Made by a program: the position numbers and the translations under genes. From the NCBI GenBank assembly GCA_017883385.1, contig JADGNQ010000001.1:1-64000 (forward strand): DNA of 64,000 nt. Direction: 5' to 3'. The stretch comes from Candidatus Sulfotelmatobacter sp. GTDB taxonomy: Bacteria > Acidobacteriota > Terriglobia > Terriglobales > Acidobacteriaceae. Below are positions 6,934-15,279 of this stretch, in pieces. Under the pieces are notes generated by a model, which ran no database searches, had not been told where the DNA came from, and was given only the letters and a program-made list of their open reading frames with translations. Every line of letters begins with the position of its first letter. Position 1 is the stretch's first letter.

Positions 6934-8679
6934 GTGCTGATTGAAATGCGGCTCGAGAACTACGCGGTGATCGACAACCTGGCGGTGGAGTTCGGGCAGG
7001 GGTTGAACCTGCTGACGGGCGAGACCGGGGCGGGGAAGTCGATCCTGATCGATGCACTGTCGCTGCTGTTGGGGGAGAAGGCTTCGAGCGACGTGATTCG
7101 CACGGGGACGGAGCGTGCGGTGGTCGCAGCCGTGTTCGAAGGCGGGGGCGCGGCGGAGAAATCGTTGGCGAAGATTCTGGAAGCAAATGGGCTCGACGAG
7201 TCGGACGACGGATCGCTTATTCTGCGGCGGGAGATCGCGACCGGCGGCAAGGGACGCGTGTTTGTGAACAATCAGCCGGCGACGGTGGCGGTGCTGCGGT
7301 TGCTGGCGCCGCATCTGGCGACGATTCACGCGCAGAACGAATCCATTCTGGCTTTCGACGGTCCGGCGCGGTTGGGGCTGCTGGACGCGTTTGCGGGCAG
7401 TCAACTTGAGGCGGTGGAGACGGCGTTTGCGGAGTGGAAGGAGATTCGGACACGCATCGACGACCTGGAGCGGGGAGAACAGGACCGGCTGCGCCTGGTG
7501 GACTTGTGGATCTTTCAGAAGCGGGAGATCGAAGAAGCGCATCCGCAAACCGGAGAAGATGAGCGTCTGGAAGGGGAAAAGCGCGTTCTTGCCAACGCCG
7601 AAAAGATCTACAACGCGGCGATGAATGCATTTGACCTGCTGTACGAGGGTAACGGGTCGACAGCGTCGTCGCTGCGGGCGGCGCAGAAGCAGGTCGAAGA
7701 GCTGACGCGATACGAGCCGAAATTTCAGGAGGCGCTGGCCGCGCTGGAGACGGCGCGTATCAGCGTCGAGGACGTCGGGGCCACCGTGCGCGACTACGCC
7801 GGAGGCATTCACGCTTCGCCGGAACACCTCGCGCAGGTGGAAGACCGGCTGGCACTGCTGGACCGGATGAAGCGTAAGTATGGGCCCACGCTGGATGAGG
7901 TGATTCAGTTCGGAGCAGACGTCTCGCGAAAATTGTCGGAGGTCGAGAACAAGGACGAGATTCTGCGGCAGCTGCGGAAGGAACTGGCGAAGGCAGCCGA
8001 GGGATATCTACATGCGGCGCGAGGATTGTCGAAGAAGCGAGCCTCGGCTGGGCGCACGCTGGAGAAACTGGTGGAGGCGGAGATCAACGACTTGGCGATG
8101 AAGTCGGTGTTCCGGATCGAGATGACGACCTCGGAAGAAGAAGGGAACTGGAATGGCTCGGGCATCGATCAGGTGGTGTATATGATCTCCACCAATCCGG
8201 GAGAGCCGTTACGGCAACTGGAACACATTGCTTCGGGCGGGGAACTCTCGCGGGTGATGCTGGCGTTGAAGGCAAGTGTGGAGGCAGGAAGCGTACGCGA
8301 GGAGCGGGGGCGTGAGAAAGTCAAAACCCCCACCCTGTCGCAAAAGACGCGACAAGGGTGGGGCACCCAAAGGACTCTTGTGTTCGACGAGATCGATACC
8401 GGGATCGGGGGACGCGCGGCCGAGAGTGTGGGCAAGAAATTGAAGTCGTTGGCGAGATCGAATCAAGTATTGTGCGTCACGCATCTACCGCAGATCGCGA
8501 CTTTTGGCGACCATCACTACGTCATTGAGAAGAAGGAATCCGGGGGGCGCACGCGCACGAGTATCCGACCGGTGACGGGCGAGGAGCGCACGGAGGAAGT
8601 GGCGCGCATGTTGAGTGGGGCGAAGCTTACCGAGACTTCGCGCAAGCATGCGGAGCAGATGATTAAGGCTAACGCGTGA
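6934..8679 (+). CDS. recN: DNA repair protein RecN, with an in-frame palindromic insertion
   Basis: This 581-residue SMC-like ATPase takes part in double-strand-break repair. It starts at GTG (MLIEMRLENYAVID after initiation), with AGGA upstream. The Walker A motif TGETGAGKSILIDALS is near residue 27, followed by a long coiled-coil middle. The signature ASGGELSRVMLALK and Walker B LVFDEIDTGIGG are in the C-terminal third. Between the signature helix and Walker B, about residues 463-479 (VKTPTLSQKTRQGWGT) are encoded by a family A palindrome at 8320-8368. The rest of the gene looks intact, with no stop or frame change. Its 3' end overlaps the convergent TonB-like gene by 11 nt. Confidence 0.95.
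   Translation: MLIEMRLENYAVIDNLAVEFGQGLNLLTGETGAGKSILIDALSLLLGEKASSDVIRTGTERAVVAAVFEGGGAAEKSLAKILEANGLDESDDGSLILRREIATGGKGRVFVNNQPATVAVLRLLAPHLATIHAQNESILAFDGPARLGLLDAFAGSQLEAVETAFAEWKEIRTRIDDLERGEQDRLRLVDLWIFQKREIEEAHPQTGEDERLEGEKRVLANAEKIYNAAMNAFDLLYEGNGSTASSLRAAQKQVEELTRYEPKFQEALAALETARISVEDVGATVRDYAGGIHASPEHLAQVEDRLALLDRMKRKYGPTLDEVIQFGADVSRKLSEVENKDEILRQLRKELAKAAEGYLHAARGLSKKRASAGRTLEKLVEAEINDLAMKSVFRIEMTTSEEEGNWNGSGIDQVVYMISTNPGEPLRQLEHIASGGELSRVMLALKASVEAGSVREERGREKVKTPTLSQKTRQGWGTQRTLVFDEIDTGIGGRAAESVGKKLKSLARSNQVLCVTHLPQIATFGDHHYVIEKKESGGRTRTSIRPVTGEERTEEVARMLSGAKLTETSRKHAEQMIKANA
8320..8368 (+). repeat. Palindromic repeat family A, copy 3 (in frame inside recN)
   Basis: The 49-nt copy starts GTCAAAACCCCCACCCTGTC and ends GACAAGGGTGGGGCACCC. 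CCACCCTGTCGC pairs with GCGACAAGGGTGG around AAAAGAC. It is translated in the sense direction as VKTPTLSQKTRQGWGT. It aligns without gaps to the 49-nt copy in ndh. Confidence 0.9.
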
Positions 8680-9547
8680 GGGTCTCGAAGGTGAGGGGGC
8701 GGCTTTCCGCCAAAGTAGTTTTCGCGGAACCATCCGCGACATTGATCGTAAAGTTCACCGTGATCCTGGCCTGGGATTCGACCGCCTGACCGTTCTCTAC
8801 GATCGGTCTGAATCGCCACTCGCGCACGGCTTGCTGGGCCGCCGAACTCAGAATGGCGGGGCCACTCAGCACATGCAGATTCTGGATGACGCCGTCGGCT
8901 CCGATGAGCGCCTGCAGCACAACCGATCCCTTTACCTTCATCTGCTGCGCCAGCAGCGGATAGGTCGCCTGCACTGCGGCGGGGATGTGCTCGCGTTCGG
9001 CCGCGTTCGTGGCTACGGCAAAGTTTGCGGTGGACTGCGCCGGGACGGATGATCCGGAACGCGCGATTTCGACTTTTTCGGCATTGCTACCGGGATGAAG
9101 CGTCCGGTGGGTGTCGCCAGCTACCACCTCGACGTCCAGAGGAGGGAGCACGGTGCGAGTGGTCGCCACAGCGGGTGCGTCGGCAGAGTTCGTCCCGGCG
9201 GGATTCGTGACGGCGATTTTTCTCTTCGCAGGAGCCGGGGCGGATAGGGCAGTGCTCGATGGCGATTTTGATACCGCACGGGATGCGACCACAGGCTCGG
9301 CAACTTCCTGATCGAAAGCCGACTGCTCAGAACTGAACCAGAAGTCGCGGTCTCTCCACAGAACTCCAGCGAGCGCAACCAGCAGAAGAACGAGTGCGAG
9401 CAGCAGCCTGCGGGGTTGCTGGCTCTCGCTTGCTGCCTGAGCCCGGGGGGAACCGGCGGTCGGTCTTGGCTTTAGCTCCAGCATTTGGTTCGCTGACCTG
9501 GGAGTCTGCGCGACGGCAATATGGTGCGGCAGTTCGCCTTCGATCAC
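8669..9547 (-). CDS. TonB-family protein (single-pass, periplasmic C-terminal TonB domain)
   Basis: The protein has 292 residues. A cytoplasmic N-terminus is followed by one membrane segment near residues 47-64 (LLLALVLLLVALAGVLW). A low-complexity Ala/Pro/Ser-rich periplasmic spacer follows, then a C-terminal TonB-type domain at about 195-275. That domain has YPLLAQQMKVKGSVVLQALI and AVREWRFRPIVENGQAV, the usual G-x-V-x-L and W-R-F-x-P pattern. It would transmit energy or signals to outer-membrane partners, but none is nearby. It is not in an operon. It overlaps recN tail to tail, its two neighbours are on the other strand, and its promoter must lie in the gap before 9782. Confidence 0.8.
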   Translation of the reverse strand: MIEGELPHHIAVAQTPRSANQMLELKPRPTAGSPRAQAASESQQPRRLLLALVLLLVALAGVLWRDRDFWFSSEQSAFDQEVAEPVVASRAVSKSPSSTALSAPAPAKRKIAVTNPAGTNSADAPAVATTRTVLPPLDVEVVAGDTHRTLHPGSNAEKVEIARSGSSVPAQSTANFAVATNAAEREHIPAAVQATYPLLAQQMKVKGSVVLQALIGADGVIQNLHVLSGPAILSSAAQQAVREWRFRPIVENGQAVESQARITVNFTINVADGSAKTTLAESRPLTFETLTR

Positions 9548-9613
9548 AATGGCACGGGGAGGGGGGATGGGGGCACGATGGGGCCATACGGGGTCCTCAG
9601 AGGCGTCGGGGGC

Positions 9614-9680
9614 TAGACAGCTTTGCTGAAAAACTCGCGATTCGTATCAGGTATCGCTTCGGCGATACCGTAAATGCCAC
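9614..9680. repeat. Repeat family F, copy 1
   Basis: CTAGACAGCTTTGCTGAAAA ACTCGCGATTCGTATCAG is followed by a hairpin GTATCGCTTCGGCGATAC and AAATGCC. It aligns with the reverse complement of the right half of the element at 45412-45541. It lies between the divergent TonB-like and adenylate-kinase-like genes. The rest of the 234-nt gap shows no gene. Confidence 0.65.
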
Positions 9681-9781
9681 AGAGTCAGTCTCGCCTTGGA
9701 GCCCGAGGCTGTGCTTCGGGGAGGGGTGGGGTGTGATTTCTATCACCGCGAAAAAGGCGCCGATCTCATACACATAGAAGA

Positions 9782-10558
9782 ATGAGCACACAAAACAAGC
9801 AGGATCGCGAGGCGTGGCTGCAGGGGCCAACGGCTCAGTGCCAGGTTGTTCCAGAGCATGGGGAGAATCCCTGGAGGCTCGTATTGTTGGGAGCCCCGGG
9901 CGTGGGCAAAGGGACTCAGGCCGATCTGCTGCACCAGCGATTGGGGGCATGTCACTTGTCGACAGGCGACGTTTTCCGGGCCGCAGGCAGTAGGCCTGAC
10001 TGTGAGCAGAGCCCGGCCATGAAGGAAGCGGCAGGATACATGCGTCGCGGCGCGCTGGTGCCCGATTCCACCGTGTGGGAGATGGTTCGCGAGCGCAAGG
10101 GCTGCCTGCACTGCGGCGGCGGCTTCATCCTCGACGGATTCCCCCGAACCCTGGGGCAGGCCGAATCACTAAAGAAACTGATGGACAGCGAAGGACTCTC
10201 GCTGACCGCGGTGGTCAACTACGATTTGCCTTTCGGTGAAATTGTCGCCCGCTTGGGCGGACGCCGGACGTGCGAGAAGTGTAAGGCGGTGTACCACGTG
10301 ACCGAACGTCCTCCCACGGTGGAGGGCCGGTGCGATCGCTGCGAAGGGAAGCTGTTTCAACGCGACGATGACCGGCCGGAATCGATCACGGTACGTCTGG
10401 AAGCTTACGACCGGAGTACGGCACCGCTGATCGAGTTCTATGGGAAACTCGGGTTGCTGGTTTCGGTGGCTGCCACGGGATCTCCGGACGAGATTTGCGC
10501 GGCGACTCTCTCAAGCCTCGAATCGCGGCACGCCGAACGAGTGCCCCAAGCGAGATAG
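9782..10558 (+). CDS. Adenylate kinase-family nucleoside monophosphate kinase
   Basis: The protein has 258 residues and transfers phosphate between ATP and a nucleoside monophosphate. The P-loop is GAPGVGKGTQ at about 38-47, HLSTGDVFRA begins the NMP-binding region, and ILDGFPRT follows. A zinc-type LID with CEKCKAVYH and CDRCEGKLFQRDDD completes the fold. A 30-residue N-terminal extension and an insert with a further Cys pair (KGCLHCGGG) separate it from a standard Adk. It may be a second, specialised kinase, with the housekeeping adk elsewhere (inference). It is a single gene, and the start ATG is preceded only by a weak AGAAGA. Confidence 0.85.
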   Translation: MSTQNKQDREAWLQGPTAQCQVVPEHGENPWRLVLLGAPGVGKGTQADLLHQRLGACHLSTGDVFRAAGSRPDCEQSPAMKEAAGYMRRGALVPDSTVWEMVRERKGCLHCGGGFILDGFPRTLGQAESLKKLMDSEGLSLTAVVNYDLPFGEIVARLGGRRTCEKCKAVYHVTERPPTVEGRCDRCEGKLFQRDDDRPESITVRLEAYDRSTAPLIEFYGKLGLLVSVAATGSPDEICAATLSSLESRHAERVPQAR

Positions 10559-10918
10559 CCGCATCACAATCGCAAGAGCTCAGGAATAGAACTGGTTCTT
10601 CGCCAGGCCGGTTCGGCATCGTCTTTCCCAGCGGGGAAAGACGCTTCCCGTTGGATTATCCTCCATTCTTGTCAAGCCCCTAAATCGCCCCATTTCACCG
10701 CACCTCAATACTCCAAGGCGATTCTGTGCCAGCTACCCGGTCGGGTGTCAAAGAGAAAACCGCACGGCGAGGAGACGCACATCTTCACGCATTGAGCAAT
10801 TCCGCACAGACACGCTGCCGCCGAGGATGTCTTAATCGACTGCGTGGGGACTCCGATAACGGAAACCTTTGGGTGTGCTGTCGGCCACGGCGGAAAAACA
10901 GAATTCGAGGGAGCCTGC
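10559..10918. other. Non-coding gap with one strong hairpin
   Basis: There is no convincing gene in 360 nt. A perfect 10-bp hairpin, CGTCTTTCCC AGCG GGGAAAGACG at 10620-10643, lies 62 nt after the kinase stop. It lacks a T-run, so it could be an RNA-stabilising or weak termination structure. Nothing else was recognised. Confidence 0.5.
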
Positions 10919-11200
10919 ATGACCGATGCCGAGCAGAAGCGGATGCTAAGGTTTTTACAAACCGTTGAGTGCTTGTTTTCTGAGAACATGGCTTTGAAAG
11001 CTGTGCTGCATTCGCATCAAGTGCCAGAGCCAGTGTGGCAGCAGGAATGCGACGATCTGATGAATGATCCTCAACTTTCCCCGCTAGTCCGTGCAAAATT
11101 TCAACACCTCTACCGTGAAATTGAGCAAGCTCGCGATGAGTCCAATGCATTTGCAGCACTTTTGCAAGACCTGCCAAAGCCGAGGAAAGAGTGGAGCTAG
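10919..11200 (+). CDS. Small hypothetical protein, 93 residues, helical
   Basis: The ATG at 10919 is preceded by GAGGGAG at good spacing, which favours it over the ATG at 10844. The product (MTDAEQKRMLRFLQ...) is charged, has no signal peptide or membrane segment, and looks largely alpha-helical with heptad-like leucines (residues 8-35 and 60-85). The C-terminus is basic (PKPRKEWS). I recognise no family. It stands alone between two non-coding gaps on the same strand as its neighbours. Confidence 0.6.
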   Translation: MTDAEQKRMLRFLQTVECLFSENMALKAVLHSHQVPEPVWQQECDDLMNDPQLSPLVRAKFQHLYREIEQARDESNAFAALLQDLPKPRKEWS

Positions 11201-11464
11201 AGTTCTCGAAAACACCGGACCTACCAGGTCTCACCCAGCAAAACGGCCAAGACTCGGGCCACAATCCTCGGGCCACAATCAACGTGAAGTAAGGAACACG
11301 CAATTACAGTGCTGGGCGCTTCTCCGCCAAGGATCTCTCAACGTACTCATAAAAGGTAAGATCTCGACTATTTCGTGTCATTTTGCTCAGACGAAAGCCG
11401 GGATCTAGCCCCATCATGTCTGCAGGGGTGAATCTTAATCCCTACATGTTCGACTGGAGGCACT

Positions 11465-11536
11465 ATGTTAGGTATGGGTGTGGTCGGAACAATTATTGTG
11501 ATTCTGGTGATTGTGTGGCTCGTGCGTCGCGCGTGA
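11465..11536 (+). CDS. 23-residue single-span membrane peptide
   Basis: The frame encodes MLGMGVVGTIIVILVIVWLVRRA, one hydrophobic helix ending in a positive RRA tail. GGAGG lies five bases before the ATG, one of the best ribosome sites in the window. It resembles in style the very short lmo0937-type bacterial membrane peptides (weak comparison). It is isolated, with over 250 nt of apparently non-coding DNA on each side. Confidence 0.6.
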   Translation: MLGMGVVGTIIVILVIVWLVRRA

Positions 11537-11961
11537 AGGGAGTTTCTCAGCAGTAAGATTCAGCCCTCCACAATCTTCGCAGACCAAGAGATATCGATCC
11601 GGCCCGCAGACTGTTTTCATCGGGCGATTACACTCGTTGACGCGGGCGGGCGATGGAGTATTTCGAACTACAGCTGTCCGTTACCCCCGAAATTGGCGAC
11701 AGGCGAGCGAGGGGGATGGGCCATGGAACATGAGTCTGTCGCTGGATAAACTCGGCGACCGTAGAAGAGCCGTCGGACACGGTGCGGCTGAGCTGAAAGC
11801 GTACGAGGAAATCGAGGATCCAACTTCTGAGCAGGTTGGTGCGCCACTCGGGGGAGTGGCAAAAGCCGGGGGGGGGCGACGGTTGGTTCAATAGCCTCCT
11901 CCCAGTTCGCGTGCCGGTTTTCGCCGTTCGCTGCTAATCCCCGCTGTTTCTATGTCTTACG

Positions 11962-12044
11962 TTGACCATCCCGGTACTTTCCGGTAGTTTATTGATATCG
12001 CCACAATGGGGATCGTGTACCCTGAAGGTACGGATTTTGTGGCG
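11962..12044 (+). promoter_or_regulatory. Candidate ispH promoter and structured leader
   Basis: TTGACC (11962) and TAGTTT (11985) are 17 nt apart, a weak sigma-70-like pair. About ten bases on, a nested inverted repeat begins: CGCCACAA (11999-12006) pairs with TTGTGGCG (12037-12044). Inside it, GTACC pairs with GGTAC. If transcribed, this would be a stem-loop at the 5' end of the ispH leader. No known riboswitch class is recognised. Confidence 0.35.
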
Positions 12045-12063
12045 GTTCTTGCATCCAATGACT

Positions 12064-12097
12064 GAGAGCAGATTCCTCGCTTCGCTCGGAATGACAA
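12064..12097. repeat. Palindromic repeat family D, short copy
   Basis: AGATTCCTCGCTTCGCTCGG AATGACAA is the widespread short form of this repeat, with CGCTTCGCTCGG-type self-complementarity. It lies in the ispH leader. Confidence 0.6.
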
Positions 12098-12137
12098 CCG
12101 GGCGGGCGCTTCGGAATTTGAGGAGCGGGCACACATC

Positions 12138-13127
12138 GTGACTGGAATTCTGGGGAAGACTGACGGGAAGACCTTACTTTTGCTCAAGCCGCGGGGGTTC
12201 TGCGCGGGCGTGGTGCGGGCGATTGACGTTGTCCGCATTGCTCTGGAAGCCTTTGGGCCGCCGATCTATGTGCGCAAGGAGATCGTCCACAACAGCTTTG
12301 TGGTGGAAGAGCTGCGAGGGAAGGGCGCGATCTTTGTCGATAGCGAGGACGAGGTACCCAACGGCGAGCGCATCATTTACAGCGCGCACGGTGTTTCTCC
12401 GGAAGTGCGCGATCACAGTGCGCTGCGTGGGCTACGCGTGATTGACGCGACTTGTCCGCTGGTGACCAAGGTCCACGTGGAGGCGGTGAAGTTCGCCAAG
12501 GAAGGGTATTCGCTCATCCTTATCGGCCATAAGGATCACGATGAGGTTATCGGGACACTAGGCGAGGCTCCGCTGGTGACGCAGGTCGTAGGATCGCCGG
12601 AGCAGGTGAAGTCCCTGAGCGTACCGGACCCGGACCGCGTGGCTTATCTGACGCAGACGACTCTGAGCTTGGACGAGACTAAGGACATTATTGCGGCGCT
12701 GAAGAAGAAGTTTCCCAACATCAAGGGGCCGGCTGCGCAGGATATTTGTTACGCGACCGAAAACCGGCAGGTCGCGGTGAAGGAGGTTGCGTCCGAGGCT
12801 GACTTGCTGCTGGTCGTGGGATCGGAAAACAGCTCAAACTCCAATCGATTGGTGGAAGTGGCACGCAACCTGGGCACGAAGGCGCATCTCATTGATAGCT
12901 GCAACGACATTGAGTCGGAGTGGTTGAAGGGCGTGAAGACGATTGCTCTGACGGCTGGCGCTTCGGCGCCAGAGCACCTGGTGGAAGAGACGGTGGCGTT
13001 CCTGCGCAACAAGGGCTTCGACAACTTGCAGGAGCTTGAAGTGATGCCAGAAAATGTCCGCTTCGGGCTGCCGCCGGAGATTGTCGAGGCGATCGCCGCC
13101 GCTCCGAGCAGCGCGACCGCGGATTAG
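12138..13127 (+). CDS. ispH: 4-hydroxy-3-methylbut-2-enyl diphosphate reductase IspH
   Basis: This 329-residue iron-sulfur enzyme makes IPP and DMAPP in the last step of the MEP pathway. The three cluster cysteines are visible: KPRGFCAGVVRAID near residue 22, DATCPLVTKVH near 98, and QDICYATENRQ near 200. EIVHN and GSENSSNSNRLVEVA are the substrate-binding blocks. The start is GTG at 12138. It lies 79 nt before squalene-hopene cyclase on the same strand, so precursor supply and hopanoid synthesis may be co-transcribed. Confidence 0.96.
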   Translation: MTGILGKTDGKTLLLLKPRGFCAGVVRAIDVVRIALEAFGPPIYVRKEIVHNSFVVEELRGKGAIFVDSEDEVPNGERIIYSAHGVSPEVRDHSALRGLRVIDATCPLVTKVHVEAVKFAKEGYSLILIGHKDHDEVIGTLGEAPLVTQVVGSPEQVKSLSVPDPDRVAYLTQTTLSLDETKDIIAALKKKFPNIKGPAAQDICYATENRQVAVKEVASEADLLLVVGSENSSNSNRLVEVARNLGTKAHLIDSCNDIESEWLKGVKTIALTAGASAPEHLVEETVAFLRNKGFDNLQELEVMPENVRFGLPPEIVEAIAAAPSSATAD

Positions 13128-13164
13128 GACGCATCAGCGTCGCGACAACGTTGATCTGGACGCA

Positions 13165-13194
13165 GGCGAGACGTAGCAAGCTACGTTTCTACGG
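13165..13194. repeat. Short palindrome between ispH and shc
   Basis: ACGTAGC AA GCTACGT (13171-13186) is a perfect 7-bp palindrome within GGCGAGACGTAGCAAGCTAC. It has the look of a dispersed repeat. Only this copy was seen in the window. Confidence 0.5.
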
Positions 13195-13206
13195 AGACGC
13201 AACTGC

Positions 13207-15189
13207 ATGAATACAGACTCCCCCGACTCCAACATAACTTCCGCACCGTTAGGTTCCAATCCACAGCTTCGCTTCGGAAAAATTGAGGAACTGGCGAGCC
13301 GCGTGGGCGCGGCCGTCGCAGCCGCGCGCAGGTATCTTTTCTCGGAGCAGCACGAGGAAGGGTATTGGTGCGGCGAACTTGAAGCCGATACGACGCTTGA
13401 GTCCGATTACATCCTGCTGCACACCTTGCTCGGGACGGGCAACCAGGAACGCTTCCAGAAGGCGGCGAACTGGATTCTGCGGCATCAGAATGAAGACGGA
13501 GGCTGGAGTATTTACGCCGCTGGACCGTCGAACATCAGCGCTTCGGTGAAAGCGTATTTTGGGTTGAAGCTGGCCGGGTATGCGGCCGACCATTCTGCTA
13601 TGCAACGCGCCCGGAAGAACATCCTCGATATGGGCGGCGTCACCGAAGTCAATACATTTACTAAGATCTATCTTTGTTTCTTCGGGCAGTACGATTACGA
13701 CGCGGTTCCGGCCATTCCGCCGGAGATCGTTCTTTTTCCGAACTGGTTCTGGTTCAACATCTACGAGATATCGTCGTGGTCGCGGGCCATCCTGGTGCCG
13801 CTCTCGATTTGCTACGCCAAGAAGCCGTTCAAGAAGATTCCGCGCGAAATGGGCGTGGAGGAGTTGTTTGTGGGCGGGATGCAGAAGTCTCGCATGCACT
13901 TGCACTGGGCGAAGAAGCTGGTTTCGTGGCGGAATTTCTTTCTTGTACTCGATCGCTTAACGCACTGGCTGGAGCGGGTGCATGTGCGGCCGTTGCGCTC
14001 GATCGCGCTGAAGAGCGCGGAGAAGTGGATGCTGGCGCGCTTCGAGATGAGCGACGGGCTGGGCGCGATTTATCCGTCGATGATGAATGCAATCATCGCG
14101 CTGCGGTGCCTGGGATATTCGCTCGACGATCCCCAGGTGATTCGCGCGCTCGATGAATTTGAGAAGTTGGGGATCGAAGAAGATGACACGTTCCGCATGC
14201 AGCCTTGCATGTCGCCGGTGTGGGACACGGCGTACGCGCTGTTTGCGCTGGGCGAGGCGGGAGTGCCGGCGAACGATCCGCGCCTGGTGAAGTGCGCCGA
14301 CTGGATCCTGCAAAAGCAAGTGCGCACGGTGGGCGACTGGAAGGTCAAGAACAAGAAGGGACAGCCGGGCGGTTGGTACTTCGAGTTCAACAACGAGTTT
14401 TATCCGGATGTGGATGACAGCGCGATGGTTTGCCTGGGGCTGAGCCGGGTGGAGCATCCCAACGGACGCTACCAGCGGGAGTCGGTGCAGCGGGCGATCG
14501 ACTGGATCCTCTCGATGCAGTGCAAGAACGGCGGGTGGGCGTCGTTTGACAAAGATAATGACCGCATGGTGTTCCAGTACATTCCGTTTGCCGATCACAA
14601 CGCCATGCTGGATCCGCCGACGGTGGATATCACGGGGCGCATCCTGGAGATGCTGGCCACTTACGGATACGACAAGAACCATCCGGCGGTGCAGCGAGCA
14701 ATCGAGTTCGTACGCAAGGAACAGGAGCCGGACGGAAGCTGGTTCGGACGCTGGGGCGTCAACTACATCTACGGCACGGCACTAGTGTTGCGCGGGCTGG
14801 AAGCCATTGGTATGGATCTGCACGAACCATGCGTCCAACAGGCTGCGGAGTGGCTGCGTATGGTGCAGAACCCCGATGGCGGGTGGGGCGAGAGTGTGGG
14901 CTCGTACGACGATCCGGCCCTGCGGGGCGTGGGGCCGAGCACTCCATCGCAGACGGCGTGGGCGATTCTGGGCCTGCTGGCGGTGGGCGATACGCGGAGC
15001 GACTCCGTCGCGCGCGGCGTTGCCTACCTGCTGCGTACGCAGAAGAACGACGGGTCATGGGATGAGCCGTTCTTTACCGGCACGGGATTTCCGCGCGTGT
15101 TCTATCTGATGTATCACCTCTACCGGGAATACTTCCCGCTGCTCGCACTGACGACGTACGCGAAAATCATGGAGAAGGGCGCGAGCTAG
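13207..15189 (+). CDS. shc: Squalene-hopene cyclase
   Basis: This 660-residue membrane-associated cyclase turns squalene into hopene/hopanol. The catalytic acid motif DVDD is at residues 401-404. Several QW repeats are visible, for example QNEDGGWS, CKNGGWASF, QEPDGSWFGRW, QNPDGGWGES and QKNDGSWDE. The length matches the family. A Pro-rich N-terminal 20 residues may be flexible. It is followed by hpnA and hpnG. HpnC/D/E, which make its substrate, are encoded about 9 kb upstream on the opposite strand. Confidence 0.97.
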   Translation: MNTDSPDSNITSAPLGSNPQLRFGKIEELASRVGAAVAAARRYLFSEQHEEGYWCGELEADTTLESDYILLHTLLGTGNQERFQKAANWILRHQNEDGGWSIYAAGPSNISASVKAYFGLKLAGYAADHSAMQRARKNILDMGGVTEVNTFTKIYLCFFGQYDYDAVPAIPPEIVLFPNWFWFNIYEISSWSRAILVPLSICYAKKPFKKIPREMGVEELFVGGMQKSRMHLHWAKKLVSWRNFFLVLDRLTHWLERVHVRPLRSIALKSAEKWMLARFEMSDGLGAIYPSMMNAIIALRCLGYSLDDPQVIRALDEFEKLGIEEDDTFRMQPCMSPVWDTAYALFALGEAGVPANDPRLVKCADWILQKQVRTVGDWKVKNKKGQPGGWYFEFNNEFYPDVDDSAMVCLGLSRVEHPNGRYQRESVQRAIDWILSMQCKNGGWASFDKDNDRMVFQYIPFADHNAMLDPPTVDITGRILEMLATYGYDKNHPAVQRAIEFVRKEQEPDGSWFGRWGVNYIYGTALVLRGLEAIGMDLHEPCVQQAAEWLRMVQNPDGGWGESVGSYDDPALRGVGPSTPSQTAWAILGLLAVGDTRSDSVARGVAYLLRTQKNDGSWDEPFFTGTGFPRVFYLMYHLYREYFPLLALTTYAKIMEKGAS

Positions 15190-15275
15190 TTCTCAGTTCT
15201 CGGTTCTCAGTTCTCAGTTGCGCTGCCGAAGCTTTGAGGCTCTGACTGAGAACTGAGAACTGAGAACCGAGAACT
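15188..15275. repeat. Long inverted repeat between shc and hpnA (family E)
   Basis: Arms of 31 nt (15188-15218 and 15245-15275) built from TTCTCAGTTCTC/GAGAACTGAGAA units pair at 29 of 31 positions around a 26-nt loop. The left arm begins inside the shc stop codon and the right arm ends four bases before the hpnA TTG start. It fills the whole intergenic space and would form a very stable RNA hairpin between the two genes. Confidence 0.85.
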
Positions 15276-15279
15276 GCTC

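Larger units (their letters stand above)
11537..12137. other. 600-nt gap upstream of ispH
   Basis: No gene is supported. Open frames on both strands between 11628 and 11894 lack a ribosome site and recognisable features. One reverse frame reads like a helical fragment (LLRSWILDFLVRFQLSR) and might be a remnant. The right-hand 180 nt holds a candidate promoter, a nested inverted repeat and a family D repeat before the ispH start. Confidence 0.4.

Noticed and set aside
11511-11894. Open frames on both strands downstream of the 23-residue peptide
   Set aside because: There is no ribosome site and no recognisable domain. The reverse frame might be a gene remnant, but this cannot be supported.
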